Shown: piece after piece, positions 31,051 to 46,239 of the stretch | How the letters are laid out: each line of letters opens with the position of its first letter | Position numbering within the stretch: position 1 is the first letter of the stretch | NCBI GenBank assembly: GCA_034440575.1 | Contig: JAOTOL010001453.1 | Location: forward strand, 751,001-815,000 | Length of the DNA stretch: 64,000 nt | DNA from: Imbricaverruca yamaguchii | Lineage: Eukaryota; Arthropoda; Thecostraca; Neoverrucidae | Direction of reading: 5' to 3' | Made by a program: the position numbers and the translations under genes | The notes under the pieces: generated by a model | The model's input: only the letters and a program-made list of their open reading frames with translations | What the model was told of the DNA's origin: nothing | Databases searched by the model: none

Positions 31051-32104
31051 AAGAGAGGCAGTAGCCCAGAGCCATGAGGATCATGCAGGTCGTGTATCTG
31101 GTCTCTACTTCGACGGTAGAAAAGACGACACGCTTATGACAGCCAGTTCAAAGAAGACGGAAGAGCACATTGTGGTTGTATCCGAGCCAGACAGTGCATA
31201 TTTAGGACATTTTACCCCACAGACTGGGAAAGCGGAGAACATTTTTCAGGACCTGAACGCCGTGGCATATGAGTTTGGTGCGGATGTTTCTGTGCTTGGC
31301 TGTGACGGCACGAGAGTTAATACTGGCCAAAAAGGTGGTGTTATCCGTTTGTTTGAGCTCGGACAAAAACACCCCGTCCACTGGTTTGTGTGCCAACTTC
31401 ATGCAAATGAACTTAATCTTCGTGCAGTATTTAGCCAGTTAGATGGAGTCACAACAGGACCTAAGTCGCTTAGTGGGCTGATTGGCCGGGCTGCTGCAGG
31501 CGCAGTAGAAACCTTGCCATTGGTCGATTTTGAGCCAATCGATGGCGGAAATGTTTCAGAAATGACGCAGGAGATTCTCAGTGACCTAAGTTCAGGTCAG
31601 GCTATTTTGTACAGTCTGGCGCGTAGTGTCCAGACGGGTATCTCAGATAGAACTGCGAAAATGAAGATCGGTCCACTAAACCACTCCAGGTGGCTGACTC
31701 TGGCGGCGCGAATTCTCCGGTTCTACATATCAACCGAACACCCATCAGACAGTCTGAGAATGCTAGTGGAGTTCATCGTGTGCCACTATACTCCCATGTG
31801 GTTCTGCATCAAGAAGAACTGGAAATGTTCTAACAGTCCTGGCAATGCGCTGCACAGCGTGCAACTTCTCAAAAGTTTGCGACCTGAGATAGCGGCCATG
31901 GTGCAGCCGGTAATACAGCGCAACAGCTACTGGTGTCACCCTGAGGCAGTACTGCTAGGAATGGCAGCGGGCCAAGATCAAGCCACACGGGAAAGAGCGG
32001 TCACTCAAATCCAGCAGTGTCGCAGAACTCAAGTCGATAGTGATACTGACGAAGTGCGGAAGTTCAAGCTTCCAAAAGTGAATATGAGGATTGGTGCTGA
32101 TTGA
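31033..32104 (+). pseudogene. hAT-like transposase, catalytic RNase H-fold segment
   Basis: Second transposase frame, usable from 31033. GLYFDGRKDDT (aspartate at 31112-31114) is the likely first catalytic acidic residue. VLGCDGTRVNTG (aspartate at 31304-31306) is the second, followed about 30 residues later by VCQLHANELNLR, which matches the hAT CxxH motif near the second aspartate. HSRWLTLAARILRF corresponds to the TRWnS..ml.R region of hAT transposases. The frame ends at a stop at 32102-32104, just after KLPKVNMRIG, where similarity moves to the next frame. With the 8-bp target duplication and YARNG end this supports a divergent hAT-superfamily member. P elements also duplicate 8 bp but lack this CxxH/SRW layout. 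Confidence 0.8.
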
Positions 32105-32381
32105 TTGGTGCAATGAGGCGATAACCGAGCCGCCCTTGATGCAACAACTGTCCGATGATGACTTACTAGACATCATCGCGAGTCCTCTCGAAGTACCGCC
32201 ATACCCCGAGAACAGTCAGACGGTGGAACGGATGGTGAAAGTGGTGACCGAGGCGTCTTTGAAGGTAATTGGTGAAGAGTTAGAGCCACGGTTACATTGT
32301 GGCGAAGTTGAAACACAGGTCAGCAATGCCAGCGCCAGGAGCAAAAAGGATTTCATATCGGGTTTTCTGTCGAGCATGTAG
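32088..32381 (+). pseudogene. hAT-like transposase, C-terminal segment
   Basis: Continues the transposase in a third frame, again displaced by one base. LIDWCNEAITEPPL is followed by SDDDLLDIIASPLEVPPYP, then SQTVERMVKVVTEASLKVIG. The glutamate of VER (32226-32228) is a candidate third catalytic residue by position. The frame ends FISGFLSSM with a stop, about 410 bp before the right inverted repeat. There is no ATG of its own (the first usable codon is a GGA or TTG), which supports its being a continuation and not a separate gene. Total coding potential over the segments is about 710 residues, within the usual range for hAT transposases. Confidence 0.72.
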
Positions 32382-32791
32382 ACAAGTAGTACAGTTATAA
32401 AATGATAGTTCGTACAAAAAATGTGGCCGCTCGTATAAAAGGTGACGTAGCTGTATGCCCGTCTCCTTCGGTTGTAGTGGAACGGAGCATGATGCCGATT
32501 TCGCCTGGTCTATTTGTCATAACAATAAGATATGAAGTGTCTCAGAATGATTTAATTGGTCTTCGATGTAAACAGACGAGGAATCTTGAAGATGTTGAAG
32601 CTTTCAAAAGTGAAAATATTAGCATTATACGCCGATAGATCTACTGATTGAAAATGGAACGAACAAGCGACGTAAAGTGAACCTTTCTTTCATGCGTCAG
32701 ATATCCAGGCAACTTATTAAGCGACTGGTGCTTATCAAAAGCCTTTTACCCCACTAAACACTTTCATTGAGTTTTATTAATGAGCTTCATC
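32382..32791. other. 3' non-coding part of the hAT-like transposon
   Basis: Between the transposase end and the right inverted repeat. A 78-codon frame at 32402-32638 begins MIVRTKNVAARIKG and contains TKNVAARIKGDVAVCPSP-like text with no known domain. It may be chance or a short accessory frame. No polyadenylation signal stands out. Confidence 0.4.
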
Positions 32792-33092
32792 ACCAGAATC
32801 CATTCATCAGTCATCCACAGCACCGACTGCCGCCTTTTTCGTCACAGCGCCGCGGCGGCGCTCCGACGGTGGCCGGACGCGTGGTGTTAGATGCCAATCG
32901 TAACGGAGCGCCATCACTGGAGACTTCAACGCCGGGCGCCCGGCAAATTTGTTTCTTTATCGGCCTGTCGCATATTTTGTTTATTGTTTGATTTCGATTT
33001 GGTTACGACCACAGGTTTTTTAAGGTGATCTGCACGATAATTTCACTAAGCAAAGTGCAATTTCCAAAAAAGGTCCTTCGTGACACACCCTA
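32792..33092 (-). repeat. right long terminal inverted repeat
   Basis: Complement of the left repeat from ggattctggt outwards to TAGGGTGTGTC. It contains the same gccgggcgcccggc palindrome (about 32931-32944). A handful of substitutions and small indels separate the two ends. Confidence 0.9.
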
Positions 33093-33100
33093 CTGCACAT
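33093..33100. repeat. right 8-bp target site duplication
   Basis: ctgcacat immediately outside the right terminus, identical to 29356-29363. Confidence 0.85.
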
Positions 33101-33203
33101 GCTTGGGACTTGCTCAAAGCCCTTAGGTGTGAGTGAACGGATAATTTTTCAGTCCAAGTAACTCGGATTTTCAATTTTGAAGTATTGTTCAGTTAGGTTA
33201 ATC

Positions 33204-36200
33204 AAAGGGACCAGATGTATCCTCGCTCGTCCGGCCAAAAACCGAGAGGGCCATTTCTATCCTCGTATGAACCTAAAGGGCCATTTATACCCTTGCAGAG
33301 CTCTTTTGCAAGATAGATTGCAAGACGGGTGTTGACCTTAGGTCAAATCGGAGGAGTGCGTTTTGAAGAAAAATGATCAAACTATCCGAAGGTCCCATCC
33401 TAACCTAGGTTAAGCACACTTTAAGTACTCTTAATATGCTCTGAACATGGGCCAAAAGTGACATTTTGCCGACTTCGACCCCGAGCCACGCCCAGAAAGT
33501 CGAAAACCAAGTGGGCCATATGTATCCTGGGTCGAACGTTTTTGGTTCTGACACATTATCCGTCCATATTTCGTGATAATGATACTCTTAGTAAATGATG
33601 CAGCTACTCACGGCGCATCTAATGATGTTATCTAAGCTAGGTTAACTTTTCAACTTTTTCCAAAATGTTGTGTTGAATGTTAAAAAATCAACGCCCCCTT
33701 TTGAAAAACATTCCAAAAACATGTTTCCCTTAGTTTTTCTCAAGTTTTTCAACGTGCTTCTGATAGCCCGTGTCCTTTATGTAGGTTAGGTTCACAAAAG
33801 ATGCAAATGTTGATATTTGTCAACGCTTGGGGGCACTTCAAATGGGTCAATGTTTTACGAAAAATTATTTTTGATTTTTTTTCAAAAGTTCCTTGTGGAT
33901 TTTTTTCCTACTAATTTTCGTGCATTCCCTTGGTACGTGCAAATTGTGCACGGTACATTTTTGCACCCTGGACCCGAAATCCATCAATCCAAAGCACTTT
34001 TCCCCAAAAAATTTACTTTTTGGAATATTTTCAGGCCTGCTCAAGTTAATGTACAAAACTAATTGTTCTAACCAGTTGTGTTAGACGTAGAATAATATGC
34101 TGATCACGAATATGCCCTTAACTAAGAAATCGGATAATAACTTTTCATGTTATGAATATTCGAGTTAAAAGCCTAATCCGAAAAAGGTGCATGAAAATTC
34201 GAAGCACCGTAACTTCTGTAATATGTACGCTATGATGAAGATTTACACATCAATTGATAGATTTCGTCCACCTCTAACTTCTGTGCATGCAAAATTGTAA
34301 TGGCCCCCATGGCTATGGCCAAAAAAGTTTGGAAACTTTTTTGGATTTTGAGTTTAGGAAAAATATTTTTCAAAATTTTCCAAACTATTTCTAGGAAGCA
34401 AATTGATGGGCAAGAGAAATATCAAAAGAGCAACTTTGAGAAAAATTATTTCATAGTCAAAAATTAGGATTGAAAATTTTTTTTTGTATTTTTCGAAAGT
34501 TTTTCGGAAACATTCATACAATGGTATCATTGATAAAAGTATCGCACATCAATTCTCTATCGATGACGTATCTCGAAATTTTCCTGAAATGCATGATTTT
34601 CGACCAAGGAACACTTATATAAACCCATGTTTTGGACGAAAATTGCTTAAAAACATTGGTTAAGTTTTTAATTTATATTTCGTAACTGGTGTAACGAAAT
34701 TCAAAGTTTCTGACGGTTTTCGATGCACAATTGATGTGTACTCCTTTTTGTAATGCATTATCTGTCAAAAAGGTAAAAACTTTAAACAGTACTTTTAAAA
34801 AAGCGAACATGCTTAAATATTTATAGATGTTTCAGGCGAAATATTACTTTTGTTGGGATGTGGTAAAGAAGGAAATGTGTTCAGATTTGATGCCTCTACA
34901 AAGTGTTTGAGTTTCAGAAACCTTGTTCTGAAATTTTGTCCTCCAGCTTAAGTGAACTTTACTCAAAATTTTAAGTACCAAATAATGATTTGTGAAATTT
35001 GTTCTTAATTTTCGGGGCTTTACCCCATCACCGTGAGGATTGACTGTCACGAATGTATACATGGGACAGGAATTGAGCCATCCAGGGAGAATCATTGGAA
35101 AAGCACTAACAGCATTTTTTCCAAGTATTTCCAACTTTTTTCCTTGACATAATTTACTAATACAAGTCATTTTTCCCAGACTTACCTCAACACGCTGACC
35201 TCAGAAAAGTCATTAAGTTCACTCTAGCTTTGTAACTTTTCGAGATATGACCGAAAACATTATGATTTTCCCCCCTAATTGACGATATGTAGGGGGGCAA
35301 CTTTCAGATATTGGGGGGTATAAGTATTGAGTAAAAGATGCCCTGATAAATTGTCTATCAAACACATCCCTTGATATTTGTCGCTATCTGTGACTGATAA
35401 GGAGTTGTTCGCGTTCTACAAAAACACTTAACTCATTTGAAAACACCTAATTTTTTCAGAATGCTTATAACTCGAAAAGTTCTCGACGGATTTCGGATTT
35501 GCGCACACCAGTCGACGCACCGTGAAATATAGGTCCTGTGACATCCAACTAGATGTGCTTAAAAACGTTTTTAAAGTTTTCTCGGATGAAATCATATCCT
35601 CATTGGTTTAACATGGGAAAATTTGAGTGACACTCAACCCTAAACTATTGAAGTAATCCAATATCAGCCATGACTGGATGATAGACCTTGGCGAGCTCTA
35701 TACACTCTGTAGAAATATTTCTCATATCTTGAAAAACATAGCCTGTAGGTGTACTTAAACTTTTCAAAAATTTTGACAAATTCTAAGCACACTCACCCAT
35801 TACCTATGAACGATGACCTACCATATACCCGTTCATTGGCTTTCGCATGGTGTACGAATATTGCAATTATGTTGGTAACTTAGTCCTCAATCATGATTCG
35901 AGCGGGGTACGACCTGCCATTGGCTTAACACAGACCCCCCTATTTTCGAACATTGAAACCTTAATAACTTTTAAAGTTACCGGTGGATTTTTAAGTACGA
36001 AATTATGAAGTGTAGCACTCCTTAAAAGGAAATGATTTTCTGGAATGAAACTTTAAAAAAATGAACTTAACTTTTGGGCCCCGTGCTTAAAATTTCAAAA
36101 AATAATATTGTTTTCTTATGTTTTTTATCCGATGCGCGGTACCAAAAAAACATGATTCCAACAAAATTTGCATCCTTAAGTCCAAAATTCGAACTTCCAG

Positions 36201-36990
36201 AGCCCAGTGATATATGGTCCATTTGGTTCTTGGCGAAATTGGGGGTCGAATAACTCAAAAAGTTATCGACTTAAAGTGGTTCTGTTTTTTTAGATAAATA
36301 GCCCAGATGGGGGGGCAAGCTGTGTACATTACTTATGTTTGGCTTAAATGTAAGCAACAATACGAAAAGGATGTTAGAAGATTTCCCATAGGCTAACACA
36401 CAAAAGTTTTTTTGAGTTTTCTCAACCCCCTTAAGTCCGATTTTGGATTTTCAAAAAAGAAAAGACTCCCCATTCCATCCTCTATCAGATATTTTTGATC
36501 CAAGTAAATCGGTTCAGTAGTATTTACTAGGTGCAACAGTGTACTTTGGTATTTTACCTGGTTGTTCAGTGTCTTGTAGGAGTGTTAAATACCCACATGA
36601 ATATTTTGAAAAACGCTAATCTTGAAAACTCCTAAAATAATTGACCTAACCTAGGGTCAGTATTGACCACTGATCCTAACCTAGCAAAAAGTCTTAACCT
36701 GAGACTTTCAGTTTTCTCAGAATTCGACTTTTCATGTGAGGTCAAGTTGACTAAAAAGTGGAAACGGGTCAAATTGCAAAGGCCCTCAGGGGAAAACGTA
36801 CCTGGGGAAACTTAATTTTGTACATTGATCGTGCTCAGAATTGATTGCGCTACACATGCATAATTACTTTTGGTGACCTCAGGTCACTCCAAGCATGTTT
36901 TATATTATGGAAAAGTCGAGGATACATTTGGTCCCGGACTTTTTTTTCGAGGACAGATATGGTCCCGAAAAGGATACATATGGCCCACTC
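33204..36990. mobile_element. 3.8-kb non-coding element with motif-reiterated inverted ends
   Basis: The left end carries gggaccagatgtatcctcg (33207), gggccatttctatcctcg (about 33249) and gggccatttataccc (about 33280), with gggccatatgtatcctggg at about 33512. The right end carries the same motif inverted: gaggatacatttggtccc (36918), gaggacagatatggtccc (36950) and aggatacatatggccc (36971). The enclosed DNA is AT-rich, has no frame longer than about 110 codons, and contains repeated aaaaattt/ttgaaaattt patches and several GGGGGG blocks near 35270-35320 and 36310. It looks like a large non-autonomous DNA element. No target duplication was resolved, so the exact ends and superfamily are open. Confidence 0.55.
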
Positions 36991-37026
36991 GATTTAGTTT
37001 ACATAATTGATATGCAGTCCTCTGCT

Positions 37027-38088
37027 TAGACATAAAAGACATAAAATATTAGTGCAACTATGAGCCACAAGGGCCCTTCTTGGTTGCACTCTGTACACTG
37101 AACCAGTTGCACACCAAAACTGTTAATCAGCCCTCCCTGCAATACTGAAAAGCAAGCCCTATATTCTTATAATGATTGTCTATGCTGTTTTTAAAGATGT
37201 TCAATGTGCTGCTACTGACGATGTTTTCTGGCAGCTGGTTCCAGTGTTCCACTACCCTGTTGGTGAAGAAAGTTTGCCTTAACCTTGTTCTGCTGTGGTT
37301 AACTTTAATTTTGAATTTATGACTTCTAATTGCATCATTTCTGTTAAATTCAAACATTTCCCCAAGGTATCCACTCTCCAGACCATTGACAAATTTAAAG
37401 ACCTCGATGAGATCTCCTCTCAGCCTTCTATATCTAAGTGAAAACATATTCAATTTCTTCAATCTTTCCTCATATGCCAGGTTGCTTATGCCATTAACCA
37501 TTTTTGTAGCCCTCTTTTGTACTCTCTCCAAAAGTCAACAATCTTTTTCATAGCTAGGAGACCAAGCTTGGATGCAGTATTCCAAATGTGGCCTGACGTA
37601 TGCACAGTAAAGCTTCCTGATCACTTCCTCACTTCTGTATGATACATTCCTATTTATTGCCCCGAGCATTCTCAGTGCTTTCTTCCTGGCTTCCTTGGTC
37701 TGTTCTGATGCTCCCAGTTTTGTGTTTAGAATAACACCTAAATCCTTCTCCTGTTGAGTCACTGATAGCACTTGGCCACCCATCAAGTATGGAGCCTTCA
37801 TATGCTGCTTACCTACATGCATTATTTTGCACTTATCAAAGTTAAATTTCATTTGCCATTCTTCGGACCACTTCACAAGTTCGTCTAAGTCTTTTTGCAG
37901 CGAGATATGCTCATCCTGACCTGTTATTGCTCTAAAGACCTTCAAATCATCCGCAAATTTCAAAACTTTACTGCTTAGGCCACTTTCAATGTTATTTACA
38001 AATATAATGAACAGTAATGGCCCTAGTACTGACCCCTGGGGGACTCCACTAAGAACATTTTGCCATGATGACTTTGTACCATTTAGCA
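37027..38088 (-). pseudogene. 5'-truncated second copy of the CR1-like LINE
   Basis: On the minus strand this copy starts abruptly at LNGTKSSWQNV (about 38088), inside the reverse transcriptase, and runs through SGVPQGSVLGPLLF, FADD and the C-terminal RVQKRATKMVNG...FQYCREG to the shared 3' UTR, ending in tttatgtcttttatgtc. The protein is nearly identical to the copy at 21.5 kb, with a few substitutions such as ERGYLG to ESGYLG and RGHKFKIKI to RSHKFKIKV. The frame is broken once: the TGG codon following YEKDC in the first copy is TGA here (about 37532-37534), splitting 230 and 134 codon pieces. The 5' truncation is typical of incomplete target-primed reverse transcription. Confidence 0.92.
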
Positions 38089-38530
38089 GCAATAAGCCAG
38101 GGGTGTAGGATCCTATGCAGTTGCGAAAGCTCCATCCACCAAGCTTGCAGTTCAGCCGCCCACTTGGCAGCCAGCCTCTTCCCAACTTTGGAAGTGAAAC
38201 ATATAACATATTTAAGCAAGGCTTCATAAATGTCGAGTAAGATACACTATTCGTGTTTAACCTAGGTAGTTGTAAGACTGCACAAAATTCCTGATGAGTG
38301 GTGACGATATTCTCGCGGTTCTTTTACGTATTGTTTTTTTTTGTATTGGTGGTAACACTGCTCTTTGATAAATTGAGATAGTGCAAACAATCTTATTTTG
38401 GGTTTTCTCAAATCGATGACCACACTTGCCATTTAGCACTGATCACGATGTGGAGCTTCACTATTGGTGACTATATGTTGCTACTTGTCCTGCTGTTCTC
38501 AGTCCGTTTTTATGCACGGAAATTTGAAGT

Positions 38531-38532
<2 letters not shown>
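38089..38532. other. unassigned stretch
   Basis: Flanking DNA upstream of the truncated LINE copy. The open frame that enters the LINE from here (MKPCLNMLYV...) is accidental read-in. Confidence 0.5.

Positions 38533-38591
<59 letters not shown>
38533..38591. repeat. (TA)n microsatellite
   Basis: A perfect TA run of about 58 bp. Confidence 0.97.
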
Positions 38592-38593
<2 letters not shown>

Positions 38594-39639
38594 TATTTTT
38601 TAATAGTGAAACTAGGCACAGTGTGAAGCGAAAGGGGAAGTAGTCGTTCCGCCGCTAAGTGGATTCTCCATATTCAGTAGTAGTTCTTCAATGAACCTTT
38701 TCCTGATTATGTTGTCCTTGGGTGGGCTAAGTTCATGGGAAACTGGAAAAATGAAAACATATATTTATGATATGAATGTTTTTTTTTTCAAGATGGCAAC
38801 ATGAAGTGGCCGAAGTCTGGAGAGAAATTGGTGTGTCAGTGTACCCTAGCTTGATCTACCCAAGACTGAGTCAACCACATCCTCCCCCCCCCCCCTAACT
38901 GATCTTGCAAGCCTACATCCCTGAAGCAAGTATAGCACAGGAAAAGCAGAAGTCTTGATTTTAGCATCTAGAAAATATAAAAGAGAAGCGTGTGACTCGC
39001 CCCAAGTTCATCACATGTCATGCATATATACAATATGAGTATGCTGTGTTTGGACATTACTTAGCTCCGCTATACCCTAGAGAACCAAATACATATTCCT
39101 AATCAGCAAAACATCTGACAAAGGAAGCTGAAGGCTCAGCTACAGTGCACTAGGAAATCGAGTTATGCGCATTGATGCGAGACAGGTGGTATCTTCTGCT
39201 GCCCATTAATAGGATGGCAGTGGGCGCTATTCGACGTCGCAGGAGGGCTTCCAGTGAAAATGTCTATGTCGCTTATCTCGCTGAAGTTACAAACGTGTGT
39301 CAAACTGGTGCTACTTCACTCCCTTAAAATGACGTATTACTTGCATGTGAATATTAGTTCGTATATCCATGCCTGCTTCATTACTCGTGCCATCATAACT
39401 CTGAATGATCTAATTTAATATCCTGGTCAAGACTGGAGATTTGTCACCAAACCAAACATTGTTGCGTCCATGTCCGTAATTTCAGAACCTATTTTCATAT
39501 TGAATAAGGAAAATGACAGCTTCACATTAGCAGGGAACAAAGCCGTGGTCCGGACCACTCGAACTCATCAGGAATCCCGCCAATAGGAGTTCATGCATTA
39601 TCCGTATGAGTGACTCCAAAGTGCTCATCCAGTCCTTCG
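38592..39639. other. unassigned stretch
   Basis: No gene or repeat recognised beyond a short poly-C run (about 38885). Confidence 0.4.
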
Positions 39640-40078
39640 GTGGCGATGGTCGAACTTCTTGGCCTCCGTGATTGGTCTTCGTGATTGTCATCAGTTATGG
39701 TTGAACTAACTGATTAGTTTTCTTGATTGGCCTTCGTGATTGTCCTCTGTGATTGCTATCCATGCATGTCCTCCATGCTTGTCCTCTGTGATTGTCCTAC
39801 GTGATTGTCATTCGTGATTGGCTTTGGTGTTTATCCTCCGTGATTAGCCCCCTTGATTGTCTTCCGTCACTGTCCGTGATTGTCCTCCGTGAGTGTCATC
39901 CGTGATTAGCATCCGTGATTTACCTTGGCCTTCGCGATTATCCATCGTGATTAGCCTACGTGGGTGGCCTTCGTGATTCTCCTCCGTGATTGAACTCAGT
40001 GATTGTTCTCCGTGATTAGCTTTCTTGAATGGCCTTCGTAATTGGCCTCAGTGAATGCCCGAGCCGTGATTAACACCA
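39640..40078. repeat. 13-bp minisatellite, about 30 units
   Basis: Units of the form gtgattgtcctcc or gtgattagccttc follow each other with a 13-bp period (for example 39783, 39796, 39809). A few are expanded or shortened units. The constant part is cgtgattg and the variable part is a pyrimidine-rich pentamer. No frame is kept open. Confidence 0.88.
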
Positions 40079-40793
40079 ACTTCTAAAATCCATATGATTA
40101 TTGTCTATTCAGAACTGTGCAAACCAGTCACCAGAACGCATAATTTTCAGAGTGCAAAATTCCAACGGACATAAGAGTAGCAAAACACTTAATGGTTGGA
40201 GGTTCATATAATTATTTCTGGTTTTCACAATGCTGATGTGAAGTGACCATAGGTAGATATTCCTGTCTCTCTGGAGGGGCTCGAGTCCCTCCAATGTTCA
40301 GTTGGGCCCATCAATAATCGCATATTGTACACACACCTCGTAATTCAACACGAGACTCTATGGAAGATCCCTTCAAACGCATGTTGAAAATATCGGCTTT
40401 AGTATTCCTAAGCCGTTCCAGCAATTACTTTCAGGCTACGCTTCTGACAGTGGCCAGGATATTGAACGGATTCTTACAGCAGGCCTAGCAGGAGTCGACA
40501 GCCTCGTCATGACGTAGGCATACCAGAAACACGTCACCTCGGCCTGGCTTGGTCAACAAGAAATGAAATTCCACGGTCATCTGCACTAGTGCTTTGGAAC
40601 GACAAGCTATATGGGAAAATAGTTAGCGTCATTAAAGTCATGCTGGTGAGTAGGCGTAAGATTATTGGGGAATATTTTTGAATAACATGATAAATATGTC
40701 GGCCTATGATACGATTGGTGAGCATTGCTCGTGCGAGTTTGTCCAAAGACACGTCCAGGACTTATTTGAGCATAAGTATCAGAGAAGTCTAGC
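40079..40793. other. unassigned stretch
   Basis: No gene recognised. It leads into the following array. Confidence 0.4.
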
Positions 40794-41932
40794 AGAGGTG
40801 GTGAGCACCGGTGCAGATCAACAGCAGAGGTGCAGAGGTATAGAGGTACAGACCAGCAGCAGAGGTGCAGAGGTGCAGAGGTACAGACCAACAGCAGAGG
40901 TGCAGAGGTACAGACCAACAGCAGAGGTGCAGAGGTACAGAGGTACAGACCAGCATCAGAGGTGCAGAGGTGCAGAGGTGCAGAGGTACAGGCCAACAGC
41001 AGAGGTGCAGAGGTGCAGAGGTACAGACCAACAGCAGAGGTGCAGAGGTACAGACCAACAGCAGAGGTGCAGAGGTACAGAGGTACAGACCAGCATCAGA
41101 GGTGCAGAGGTGCAGAGGTGCAGAGGTACAGGCCAACAGCAGAGGTGCAGAGGTGTAGACAAACAACAGAGGTACAGAGGTGCAGAGTTGCAGACCAACA
41201 GCAGAGGTGCAGAGGTGCAGAGGTGCTGACCAACAGCAAAGGTGCAGAGGTGCAGAGGTGCAGATAAACAGCAGATGTGGAGAGGTGTAAACAAACAACA
41301 GAGGTGCAGACCAACAGCAGAGGTGCAGAGGTGCAGAGGTACAAACAAGCAGCAGAGGTGCAGACAAACAGCAGAGGTGCAGAGGTGCAGAGGTGCAGAG
41401 GTGCAGACCAACAGCAGAGGTGCAGACAAACAGCAGAGGTGCAGAGGTGCAGACCAATAGCAGAGGTGCAGAGGTACAGAGGTACAGACCAGCAGCAGAG
41501 GTGCAGAGGTGCAGAGGTGCAGACCAACAGCAGAGGTGCAGAGGTACAGACCAACAGCAGAGGTGCAGAGGTGCAGACCAATAGCAGAGGTGCAGAGGTG
41601 CAGACCAACAGCAGAGGTGCAGACAAACAGCAGAGGTGCAGAGGTGCAGATGTGCACACCAACAGCAGAGGTGCAGAGGTGCAGAGGTACAAACAAGCAG
41701 CAGAGGTGCAGACAAACAGCAGAGGTGCAGATGTGCAGACCAACAGCAGAGGTGCAGAGGTGCAGACTAACAGCAGAGGTGCAGAGGTGCAGATGTGCAG
41801 AGGTGCAGACAAACAGCAGAGGTGCAGAGGTGCAGACCAATAGCAGAGGTGCAGAGGTGCAGACCAACAGTAGAGGTGCAGAGGTGCAGACCAACAGTAA
41901 AGGTGCAGAGGTGCAGACCAGCAGCAAGGGAT
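40794..41932. repeat. compound 27/8-bp minisatellite
   Basis: About 1.14 kb built from cagaccaacagcagaggtg (19 bp) alternating with one to three copies of the octamer cagaggtg, so 27- and 35-bp higher-order units are common. The octamer is frequently varied to cagaggta. Within it, a 160-bp stretch around 40870-40990 recurs almost exactly at 41000-41125. Several frames on both strands stay open for 150-340 codons (CTSAPLHLCCW or RCRGTDQQQ peptides) because the unit lacks stops. They are artefacts. Confidence 0.96.
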
Positions 41933-42189
41933 CGGTGCTAGCCGTACATACTTCGTCGTCTGACACATTCTGATTTACGATCAATTCATATTTCGGCCCG
42001 AATTGATTCTATTTTAACTTGATTTAGTCAACTACATTTTTTGTGAATCAGAATCAAATTTTGTTAGCTGATAAATGCGGTCAATTACAGCTGAGTGCAA
42101 TCCCACAAGCAAGGAGCCAAATTTGAGCGGAGCCACATGAAGATAATTCACTCTTTAACTTTTCATATGCTTTTTACAAAAACATTTTT

Positions 42190-43108
<919 letters not shown>

Positions 43109-43109
43109 C

Positions 43110-43315
43110 AGACACCACAACATAATCTGAAATTATTGAAGGCCTCGGGTGACATGACCATCAAACAACATGGCATAATCTAGAATTAGTGAGGGTATCA
43201 GGTAACATGACCATCAGGCATCATAGTGTAATCCAGAATTATTGAGGGTCTTAAGTAGCATGACGGTCCGACATTATGGTAAAATTTAGAATTTATTAGG
43301 GTCTCAGGTGGCAAG
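43110..43315. repeat. four diverged tandem units of about 52 bp
   Basis: Each unit contains cataatctagaatta, then ttgagggtctcagg, then acatgaccatca, with substitutions increasing toward the right end. Confidence 0.8.
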
Positions 43316-45991
<2,676 letters not shown>

Positions 45992-46239
45992 GCCGCCTAA
46001 GGAGGCTATCTATCCTGCTGACCGACCGGTGTCCATTCGTCTCCGTCAGAATGTTGACTTGGCACAGCGATTGCTGTCGCCCTGTTGGCCGCCAGCAGCC
46101 GTACCAGGACGGCTTTGTTGTGACTCCTCCGTGATGCACATCTTCCGCAGGACGCCACTGACGTGGCCGGCCGGCAGGAGGGGCAGACAGTGCCCCGTAT
46201 CGGGCAGTCGAGACCCCAACCATCCTGCCCATCGACCGC

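Larger units (their letters stand above)
29364..33092 (+). mobile_element. complete 3.73-kb hAT-like DNA transposon
   Basis: Both termini read TAGGGTGTGTC inwards and are flanked by the perfect 8-bp repeat ctgcacat. The first bases fit the hAT terminal consensus YARNG. The ends extend into inverted repeats of about 290-300 bp, much longer than the 10-30 bp usual for hAT. Between them lies one transposase on the plus strand, split over consecutive frames (described separately), preceded by a GC-rich purine segment at 29930-30120. The element inserted between the MITE remnant at 29.2 kb and the 3.8-kb element at 33.2 kb. hAT transposases cut the element out and reinsert it. This copy is probably no longer autonomous because of the frame breaks, but exact target duplications and conserved inverted repeats argue for a fairly recent insertion. 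Confidence 0.88.

Noticed and set aside
40789..41984. Cysteine/leucine-rich 290-342 codon minus frames resembling a repeat protein
   Set aside because: They lie entirely within the 27/8-bp minisatellite, are open in several frames at once and have no start context or non-repeat domain.
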